A DNA stretch of 5,115 bases from Miltoncostaeaceae bacterium (GTDB taxonomy: Bacteria; Actinomycetota; Thermoleophilia; Miltoncostaeales; Miltoncostaeaceae). The stretch is from the NCBI GenBank assembly GCA_030598075.1, contig JAUVQP010000117.1, forward strand, positions 1 to 5,115, in the 5' to 3' direction. Positions 1 to 4,542 of this stretch are shown piece after piece (within the stretch, counting starts at the first letter, position 1; every line of letters begins with the position of its first letter). The notes under the pieces were generated by a model, which searched no databases, had not been told where the DNA came from, and worked only from the letters and a program-made list of their open reading frames with translations. The translations under genes and the position numbers were made by a program.

Positions 1-65
1 CCTCGGCACGGTACGAGTGGATGTTCTGGGACTCCGCCTACCGCTCCGAGGTCTGGCCCGTCTAG
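1..65 (+). CDS. tenA: TenA/thiaminase II family protein, C-terminal end only (partial)
   Basis: Only the last 20 codons lie in the window, read from base 3 to a TAG at 63-65. The visible C-terminus contains YEWMFWDSAY followed by EVWPV. The aromatic pattern YEWMFW-x2-A, with a final E-x-W, is typical of the last helix of TenA/Thi-4 proteins. These soluble all-helical enzymes hydrolyse aminopyrimidine breakdown products of thiamin for salvage, or thiamin itself. The family has a catalytic glutamate close to the C-terminus, and the Glu of YEW is the likely candidate, though I could not align it. The gene converges on the FtsH-like gene with a 216-nt gap. Neighbouring thiamin genes, if any, would lie outside the window. 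The family call rests on about 17 residues, so a TenA-like protein of another specificity is possible. Confidence 0.72.
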   Translation, partial: SARYEWMFWDSAYRSEVWPV

Positions 66-218
66 CAGCCTGTCCCAAGACCACAGTCCACGGCCGTCCG
101 CGGGCTTTTCGACCGTCGCGAGGCGGTGTCGTCGGTCCGTGAGATGCCCCAGGTCATCGCTCCCTCCCGGCGTCCCGGCCTCGCTCGCCTCCCTCAGGCT
201 GTCGGCCGCGCCTGGTTG

Positions 219-245
219 CGAGGCGGGCTCCCAGGGACCGCCTCG
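219..245. repeat. Inverted repeat in the tenA / ftsH-like convergent spacer
   Basis: A perfect 8-bp stem, CGAGGCGG at 219-226 and CCGCCTCG at 238-245, is separated by an 11-nt loop. It lies in the spacer from 66 to 281, where both flanking genes end. No T-run follows on either strand, so it is not a textbook intrinsic terminator. The rest of the spacer shows no coding signal that I can support; the only T-run is a TTTT at about 106-109 without a convincing stem before it. In DNA this GC-rich, an 8-bp stem may arise by chance. Confidence 0.3.
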
Positions 246-273
246 GTCGACGGACCGTCCTGGCGGCATCGGG

Positions 274-293
274 CGCCCGGGTCAGCCCGGGCG
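274..293 (-). terminator. Hairpin enclosing the ftsH-like stop codon, possible terminator
   Basis: CGCCCGGG (274-281) and CCCGGGCG (286-293) form a perfect, all-GC 8-bp stem around a 4-nt loop. On the minus strand the loop reads CTGA and contains the TGA stop of the FtsH-like gene (282-284). Such a stable hairpin at the gene end could stop transcription or protect the mRNA 3' end. There is no downstream U-tract, so it is not a canonical intrinsic terminator. The geometry is seen directly; the function is inferred. Confidence 0.35.
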
Positions 294-2090
294 TGCGGCC
301 AGGCGCTGCAACGTCGGCCTCGGTCCAAGAAGCTCCGTGATCGCCTCCCGCTCGATCGCCTCGTCCTCCATGAGCCTCTCGGCCGCGCGGTCCAACAGCT
401 CACGGTTCTCGCTGAGAACCGTCACCGCTCGGCGGTAGGCATCGCGAACAAGCTCCCGCGCGGCAGCCTCGGCGCTGTCCTCAGGCGCCTCGCCGGGGGC
501 CGGCGGGAGCCCGATGGCAAGGCTCTCGTCGGTGGTCTCGGCGGCCATGCCAAGCTCGGTGGTCATCTGACGCGCCAGCGCCGAGGCGCGGGCCAGATCG
601 TCCGCCGCGCCGCTCGTGAACTCCTCGAACGCGATCTCCTCTGCGGCGCGTCCGGCCATCATCATCGCCAGGCGGTCGATGCACTCCGCCCGGGTGGCCA
701 GGAGGCGGTCCTCTTCCGGGAGCGCGATCGTGAGGCCCAGCGCCTGACCCCGGGGAATCACCGTGACGCGCTCGATCGGATGACAGTGCGGCGACAGATG
801 GGCCACGATCGCGTGCCCCATCTCGTGATGGGCGACCACGCGGCGCTCTTCGTCGGAGAGAAGGCGGCTTCTGCGCTCGGGACCCGCCGCCAGGCGAAGG
901 AGTGCCCGGCGGAAGTGGCCGAGATCGATGGCGTCCCCGCCGGCGCGGGCCGCCTCGAACGACGCCTCGTTGCAGAGCGCGGCGAGGTCCGCGCCCGCCA
1001 TTCCCGCCGTGAAGCCCGCGACCTCCGCCGGCGTGGTGCCCTCCGCGAGCGGACGTCGCCGGAGGTGAACGTCGAGAATTCGCTCCCGGGCCGCGAGACC
1101 CGGCAGCTCGACGGCGATCTTTCGGTCGAACCGTCCGGACCTGAGCAACGCGGCATCGAGGTCCGCGATCCGATTGGTGGACGCCAGCACGACGATGGGA
1201 CGATCCGGATCCGTCTCGAAGCCGTCCATCTCGCCGAGGAGCTGATCGAGCGTCTGCTCCCGCTCGCCGGTCGAGCTGTGACCCGTCCGGCGTGCTCCCA
1301 CGGCGTCGATCTCGTCGATGTAGATCACGGCCGGCGCCGCCTTGCGCGCCGCGGCGAACAGGGCACGGACGCGCTTGGAGCCCATCCCCGCGTAGATCTC
1401 GACGAACTCCGAGCCCGACGCGCTGAAGAAAGGCACGCCCGCCTCGCCCGCCACCGCCCGCGCGAGCAGGGTCTTTCCGGTTCCGGGCGGCCCGTACAGA
1501 ATGATTCCCCGAGGAAGCTCGGCTCCCAGCCGACGGAAGCGAGCGGGCTCCGCAAGGTACTCCGCTATCTCCGATACCTCATCGCGCGTCTCGTCGATCC
1601 CGGCCACGTCGGCGAAGCCGGTCGACGAGCGAACCGGCCGGACCTTGTGCGAGAAGCGGGAGCCTCCGGCCACGCGCAGGGTGAGCCACGCGACGAACAC
1701 CAGCCCGCCCAGGAGGGCCATCGGGGCCCACTCCCGGATCGCACCCAAGATGTCGAAGCCCCCCGACGTCTCGTTCCCCGCCGCGGACGGCGCGCTGGAG
1801 CGCGGGGGCTGAACGATGAGGGTCACCCCTCCCGCGTCGGCGGCGTCCAGGGCCCGCTCCGCGAGAGTCGGAGGAAGTGGAGTCGTCAGCCGCCGCTCTC
1901 CGTCCCGAAGGATGAGCGTTCCTCCCTCGAGGCGGGCCGAGTCGGCCTGGCCGGCCTCCAGCATGCTCAGGGCCCGGCTCAGCGGAATGGCGGTGGACTC
2001 CGCCGCGGATGCCGCGCCGACGCCGACCGTCAGCGCAAGCGACATCCCCACGATCGCCATCCAGGCGCCGATCCTGCTGCGTCCTCGCAC
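282..2090 (-). CDS. FtsH-family membrane-bound ATP-dependent zinc metalloprotease
   Basis: This is a membrane-anchored hexameric AAA+ protease of the FtsH family, which extracts and degrades membrane and unstable cytosolic proteins. Residues are numbered from the GTG at 2088-2090 (602 aa). TM1 is about 11-30, followed by a roughly 90-residue extracytoplasmic domain and TM2 at about 120-140. Walker A GPPGTGKT is at 200-207 and Walker B VIYIDEID at 255-262. The second region of homology is 304-323, with arginine fingers R320 and R323. The zinc site HEMGH is at 422-426 and the third ligand is D498 in the TSGAADD segment. These positions nearly match E. coli FtsH (HEAGH 417-421, D495), which supports this start, as does GGGGAG six bases upstream (2097-2102). 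A longer in-frame start, GTG at 2189, would add 33 Arg-rich residues and lacks a clear ribosome site. Oddities: the pore motif Phe-Val-Gly is Tyr-Ala-Gly (233-235), and there is no Gly-rich tract after TM2. It does not sit beside tilS, hpt or folate genes, so it may be a second FtsH paralogue. Confidence 0.93.
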   Translation of the reverse strand: MRGRSRIGAWMAIVGMSLALTVGVGAASAAESTAIPLSRALSMLEAGQADSARLEGGTLILRDGERRLTTPLPPTLAERALDAADAGGVTLIVQPPRSSAPSAAGNETSGGFDILGAIREWAPMALLGGLVFVAWLTLRVAGGSRFSHKVRPVRSSTGFADVAGIDETRDEVSEIAEYLAEPARFRRLGAELPRGIILYGPPGTGKTLLARAVAGEAGVPFFSASGSEFVEIYAGMGSKRVRALFAAARKAAPAVIYIDEIDAVGARRTGHSSTGEREQTLDQLLGEMDGFETDPDRPIVVLASTNRIADLDAALLRSGRFDRKIAVELPGLAARERILDVHLRRRPLAEGTTPAEVAGFTAGMAGADLAALCNEASFEAARAGGDAIDLGHFRRALLRLAAGPERRSRLLSDEERRVVAHHEMGHAIVAHLSPHCHPIERVTVIPRGQALGLTIALPEEDRLLATRAECIDRLAMMMAGRAAEEIAFEEFTSGAADDLARASALARQMTTELGMAAETTDESLAIGLPPAPGEAPEDSAEAAARELVRDAYRRAVTVLSENRELLDRAAERLMEDEAIEREAITELLGPRPTLQRLAARPG

Positions 2091-2096
2091 GGAATG

Positions 2097-2102
2097 CTCC
2101 CC
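2097..2102 (-). promoter_or_regulatory. Shine-Dalgarno site deciding the ftsH-like start
   Basis: On the minus strand GGGGAG lies six bases upstream of a GTG at 2088-2090, an ideal spacing. This favours the GTG at 2090 over the upstream in-frame GTG at 2189, which has no comparable purine-rich site. The ATG at 2058-2060, ten codons further in, is a weaker alternative because it would remove the basic residues before TM1. Confidence 0.6.
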
Positions 2103-2159
2103 ATCCGCCGAATGCCTCTCAGCAAGGAAAGCGCGGCGCGGGCGCCGGCGGAAGCGACC

Positions 2160-2194
2160 AACGGGTGGTCGCCATCCTCTCAACACCACCCGTT
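2160..2194. repeat. Perfect 10-bp inverted repeat in the divergent intergenic region
   Basis: AACGGGTGGT (2160-2169) and ACCACCCGTT (2185-2194) are exact reverse complements separated by 15 nt. Half-site centres are 25 bp apart, about two and a half helical turns. It lies between the divergent FtsH-like gene and the metallopeptidase operon. Two roles fit: an operator for a dimeric or tetrameric regulator, or, if the ftsH-like transcript starts upstream of it, a stem-loop in that 5' leader. On the minus strand the loop holds GAGAGG directly followed by ATG, opening an 18-codon reading frame (2119-2175) of doubtful reality. Confidence 0.5.
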
Positions 2195-2198
2195 AGTC

Positions 2199-2211
2199 GA
2201 GGCGTAGCCTC
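2199..2211. repeat. Small palindrome GAGGC-GTA-GCCTC
   Basis: A 5-bp perfect stem with a 3-nt loop sits five bases beyond the larger inverted repeat. It could belong to the same regulatory region, but it is short enough to be chance in this composition. Confidence 0.2.
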
Positions 2212-2277
2212 TCCACCGCCGGGTGATCGGGCGAGGAATGGCGCTCTTTGGCGGGCCGGTCGCCAGCTGGACCCGGA

Positions 2278-2312
2278 CTGACGGGAGCCCGCGGCCGCTA
2301 CGATCGCGGCCG
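2278..2312 (+). promoter_or_regulatory. Putative promoter for a leaderless transcript of the metallopeptidase operon
   Basis: TACGAT at 2299-2304 fits the TANNNT form of a bacterial -10 element. Its distance predicts a transcription start at about 2311-2312, which is the GTG start codon of the next gene. No Shine-Dalgarno sequence precedes that GTG; the nearest purine run, GGGAG at 2283-2287, is 24 bases away. A weak -35-like CTGACG at 2278-2283 has a short 15-nt spacer. Leaderless genes with this -10 position are common in Actinomycetota and some other phyla. Position and motif are seen; the transcription start is inferred. Confidence 0.45.
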
Positions 2313-2656
2313 TGGATCTGTCGCCAGAGGACTTCGACGCCCTCGTCGCGCGCGCCGTGGACCGCGTTCCGGAGCCTTTCGCCTCGGCCCTCGATGAGGT
2401 GGCCGTCGTCGTGGAGGAGCACGGCCCCCCGGACATGGCCCCCCTCTACGGCCTCTACCACGGCGTCCCGAGAACCTGGGGCCGGCAGCCCTCGGGAGCC
2501 CCGCCGCCCTGGATCGCGATCTTTCGCCGTCCGCTGATCGACGTCTGCCACAGCGAGGAGCAACTCGTCGAGCAGGTCCGGATCACCGTCCTGCACGAGC
2601 TCGGCCATCATCTCGGGCTCGACGAGGATCGCCTCGATGAGCTGGGCTACGCGTGA
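2312..2656 (+). CDS. Minimal zincin-like metallopeptidase family protein (Zincin_1 / DUF1025 type)
   Basis: A 114-residue soluble protein of the small metallopeptidase-like family, close to the usual family length. The N-terminal half carries a helix beginning at the SPEDFDALV segment (4-12), then a DEVAVVVEE strand (28-36) and GLYHGVP (47-53). The zinc-binding helix is HELGHH at 95-100, followed by LGLDEDRLDELGYA (101-114), the characteristic C-terminal signature. H95 and H99 should bind zinc and E96 should activate water. With G102 the spacing resembles HExxHxxGxx(H/D), which puts E105 (or adjacent D104/D106) at the third-ligand position. No signal peptide or membrane segment is visible, so it is cytosolic. 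Substrate and true protease activity are not known for the family. GTG at 2312 is the only usable start, because an in-frame TGA lies at 2279-2281. It heads a three-gene operon, and its stop overlaps the next start. Confidence 0.88.
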   Translation: MDLSPEDFDALVARAVDRVPEPFASALDEVAVVVEEHGPPDMAPLYGLYHGVPRTWGRQPSGAPPPWIAIFRRPLIDVCHSEEQLVEQVRITVLHELGHHLGLDEDRLDELGYA

Positions 2657-3243
2657 ACGAGGCGGCAAACCCGGTCCTCGATGCCCTGCTCGGACGCCGC
2701 AGCATCGGGCGCGTCAGCCCGGAAGCGCTTCCGCGCGAGCTCATCGGCGAGCTCATCGGCGCGGCCCTCCGGGCGCCGAACCACGGCCTCACCCACCCGT
2801 GGCGCTTCATCGTCGTGACCGGCTCTGCCCGACGCGCGATCGGCGAGGCTCATGCGGCGGCCGCGGCCCGGGAGCAGGGTGGGCTCACGCGGCAGGCCCA
2901 CGCCAAGGAGAGCGGCCGACTCGAGCGCGCCCCGGCGGTGATCGTCTGCCTCTGCAGCTCGTCGACCGCCGACCCCACGGTGCGAAGGGAGAATCGCGAC
3001 GCCGTCGCAGCCGGGATTCAGAACCTCCTGCTCGCCGCCGCGGCGCGCGGGCTCGGAGCCATCTGGCGCACCGGGTCCATGGCGGACGAGCCAGAGGCGA
3101 GGGCCGCCCTGGGCCTGTCGGCGGACGAGGACATCGTGGGCTTCGTGTACGTCGGGCGGCCCGTCGGCAACGCGCCGAGGACGCTCACCCGTCGGCCCAC
3201 GGTCGACCAGGTGACAGAATGGCGCGACGAGGTTGGCAGATGA
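2653..3243 (+). CDS. Nitroreductase family protein, YdjA-like
   Basis: A 196-residue FMN-dependent nitroreductase-fold oxidoreductase, most like E. coli YdjA. Enzymes of this fold work as homodimers and pass electrons from NAD(P)H via FMN to nitro compounds, quinones or similar acceptors; the physiological substrate here is unknown. Visible motifs are RRS at 15-17 (FMN phosphate contact), LRAPNH at 39-44 followed by HPWRFIVV (48-55), the helix with GIQNLLLAAAARGLGAIWRTG (121-141, in two parts: GIQNLLLAAA and RGLGAIWRTG), and IVGFVYVGRP at 161-170. R40 and H44 correspond to FMN-contact positions in YdjA. The start GTG (2653-2655) overlaps the preceding TGA by four bases (GTGA), which implies translational coupling to the metallopeptidase gene. 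Length and motif order are normal. Since the organism uses F420, deazaflavin chemistry might be considered, but this fold belongs to the FMN nitroreductases, not the F420-dependent split-barrel family. Confidence 0.9.
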   Translation: MNEAANPVLDALLGRRSIGRVSPEALPRELIGELIGAALRAPNHGLTHPWRFIVVTGSARRAIGEAHAAAAAREQGGLTRQAHAKESGRLERAPAVIVCLCSSSTADPTVRRENRDAVAAGIQNLLLAAAARGLGAIWRTGSMADEPEARAALGLSADEDIVGFVYVGRPVGNAPRTLTRRPTVDQVTEWRDEVGR

Positions 3244-3265
3244 GCGGCGTCGCGAAGGCGGAACG

Positions 3266-3832
3266 ATGAGCGATTCCAGGGAGAGAGCGCGAACCGGTGC
3301 GAGCCAGGAGACCCTGGACAGGGTTCGTGGCCTGATCGAGGCCGACGACTCGCTCTCGGGCGCAGCCGCCATCCGGCGGGTGGCCGCCGAGATGAATCGC
3401 ACCGAGGCCGCAGTGTCGTCCGCCTACTACACCGCCCTCCGCCGCGAGCGCGCCGAGACGGAGCTGTCTCGATCCGGCACCCGCCGCCAGCGCCAGTCGG
3501 ATCGACGCGACGCCATCAGCCTCTACCGCGACATGCTGCCGTTGGTCGAGGCCGGAGCCTCACCGCATCAGGCGGCCCGGCGCTTCGGGGGCGAGGACGT
3601 CCACGCCGAAGCGGTCGCGGCGGGGTTCGCGCGTTGGTACGACCGCGATGCGAGGGACGCCGGACAGCCCACGGGGCAGACCGACACCCGACTCGACGAC
3701 GCCGAAGCCCGGCTCGCCTCGCTCGACGCCGAGAACCGAACCCTGCGGCGTCAGCTCACGCGAAGCCGGCAGGCGCTCACCCGCGTCCGCGCGATCGTCG
3801 ACGGGGCCATCTCCGAGCCGGACGACGAGTAG
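3266..3832 (+). CDS. Uncharacterised protein: predicted HTH-like segment(s) plus C-terminal leucine zipper
   Basis: I do not recognise this 188-residue protein. Residues 15-62 look helical and include a helix-turn-helix-like pattern, AIRRVAAEM - NRT - EAAVSSAYYTALRR (35-60). A second, similar segment covers 82-130, with AARRFGGE (103-110) and AVAAGFARWYDR (117-128). An Arg/Gln-rich linker (72-82) joins them. A Gly/Pro/Gln-rich hinge at about 131-140 leads to a regular coiled coil at 143-181. Heptad a positions are L143, L150, N157, L164, L171 and V178; d positions are A146, L153, L160, S167, V174 and A181. The buried Asn at an a position recalls dimeric parallel zippers such as GCN4. The tail (182-188) is acidic. 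ATG at 3266 is chosen because GAAGG lies seven bases upstream (3254-3258); an in-frame TTG at 3233 would overlap the nitroreductase gene. It follows that gene by 22 nt in the same operon. A dimeric DNA-binding role is inferred only. Confidence 0.82.
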   Translation: MSDSRERARTGASQETLDRVRGLIEADDSLSGAAAIRRVAAEMNRTEAAVSSAYYTALRRERAETELSRSGTRRQRQSDRRDAISLYRDMLPLVEAGASPHQAARRFGGEDVHAEAVAAGFARWYDRDARDAGQPTGQTDTRLDDAEARLASLDAENRTLRRQLTRSRQALTRVRAIVDGAISEPDDE

Positions 3833-3855
3833 GCCGGCGCCCGCCGAGAGCCGGC
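3833..3855. terminator. GC-rich hairpin in the 34-nt convergent spacer, possible bidirectional terminator
   Basis: GCCGGC at 3833-3838 and GCCGGC at 3850-3855 can pair as a 6-bp stem with an 11-nt loop, directly after the stop codon at 3830-3832 and 11 bp from the end of npdG. A competing 5-bp stem (CCGCC 3841-3845 with GGCGG 3853-3857) is also possible. There is no T-tract on either strand. Placement between two converging operons is the main argument for a terminator role. Confidence 0.3.
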
Positions 3856-3866
3856 GGCCGCGGCGT

Positions 3867-4535
3867 CTACGGGCGCTCCGGGGCGCTCTCCAAACCCGAG
3901 ATGGCCAGGCTCGCCTCGCCGCCGTAGCGCTTGTTGAGGTTGATGATGATCGCGGTCATGCCCTCGATGATCTGCGCGTTGGCCAGCGGGCCCGCGTCGA
4001 GCGCCCGCGTTCCGGGAATGGACGAGGTGAGCTGAACGACCGTCTCGCGGGCCGCCTTGCTCTTTCCGCAGACCAGGACGTCGGCGTTGAGGTGGTGGCG
4101 CTCCTGGAGACCGGCCGCCGGCAGGTTGTTGTAGGCGACCACGACCTTCGCCTCTGGCGCGAGCGCCTGGATCTGGTGACCCGCCGACCCGCGCGGGAGA
4201 TCTCGTGCCGCGATCGCTCCGCTCTTGCCGAACGTGAGAGCGTTGACGACCGAGACCACCACCTTGCCCGCGAGGGCGTCCGCCATCGGAGGGATGGTCG
4301 CGTCGATGCCCTCGTGCGGGATCGACACGATGGCCAGATCCCCTGCCGCGGCGGCGGGGACGTTCTCCATCGGCGTGAAGCTTCCCCCGGGGAGCGCTTC
4401 CCGCAGGCCGTCGGCGGCTCGCTCTGCCCGCTCTTGGCTCCGCGACCCGACCACGATCTCGTGCCCGGCGGCCGCGAAGTTGATGGCCAGACCTCGACCG
4501 AGGTCGCCCGTCCCGCCAAAGATTGCGATCTTCAT
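3867..4535 (-). CDS. npdG: NADPH-dependent F420 reductase (F420:NADP+ oxidoreductase)
   Basis: A 222-residue soluble enzyme transferring hydride between NADPH and coenzyme F420, so linking the NADP pool to F420-dependent reductases. The Rossmann nucleotide loop FGGTGDLGRGLA is at 6-17. It is followed by GHEIVVGSR (24-32), in which S31 and R32 are placed to hold the NADP 2'-phosphate. Further family landmarks are AIVSIPHEG (68-76), KVVVSVVNAL (91-100), VVVAYNNLPAA (131-141) and the C-terminal LDAGPLANAQIIEGMT (179-194), which lines up well with archaeal Fno (LDAGPLSNSRLVE). Length is normal. ATG at 4533-4535 is preceded by GGGGAG (4546-4551), which also forms the last two sense codons of folD. 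The two genes are seven bases apart and surely co-transcribed. In bacteria the usual direction is F420 reduction by NADPH. More distant NADP oxidoreductases share the fold, but the C-terminal motif favours F420. Confidence 0.9.
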   Translation of the reverse strand: MKIAIFGGTGDLGRGLAINFAAAGHEIVVGSRSQERAERAADGLREALPGGSFTPMENVPAAAAGDLAIVSIPHEGIDATIPPMADALAGKVVVSVVNALTFGKSGAIAARDLPRGSAGHQIQALAPEAKVVVAYNNLPAAGLQERHHLNADVLVCGKSKAARETVVQLTSSIPGTRALDAGPLANAQIIEGMTAIIINLNKRYGGEASLAISGLESAPERP

Positions 4536-4542
4536 TCGTCGT

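Noticed and set aside
2187..2189. GTG at 2187-2189 as the start of the FtsH-like gene
   Set aside because: It would add 33 Arg-rich residues before TM1 and lacks a Shine-Dalgarno site. The GTG at 2090 has an ideally spaced GGGGAG and gives motif positions close to E. coli FtsH. It remains possible.
126..2207. Plus-strand 693-codon open frame opposite the FtsH-like gene
   Set aside because: It is the complement of a gene with every FtsH catalytic motif. Its translation is Arg/Gly/Ala-rich without recognisable domains, as expected for antisense frames in high-GC DNA.
2180..2668. Minus-strand 162-codon frame opposite the metallopeptidase gene
   Set aside because: The plus strand carries the clear HELGHH signature and operon overlap. 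This frame mirrors its codons and would also cover the divergent regulatory region.
2737..2760. Exact tandem copy of a 12-base unit (GAGCTCATCGGC twice)
   Set aside because: It encodes ELIGELIG in a nitroreductase helix. The spacing between conserved residues is not lengthened relative to E. coli YdjA, so it looks like repeated codon choice rather than a recent duplication.
2647..3402. Minus-strand 251-codon frame opposite the nitroreductase gene
   Set aside because: It is antisense to a well-supported YdjA-like protein and shows no motif of its own.
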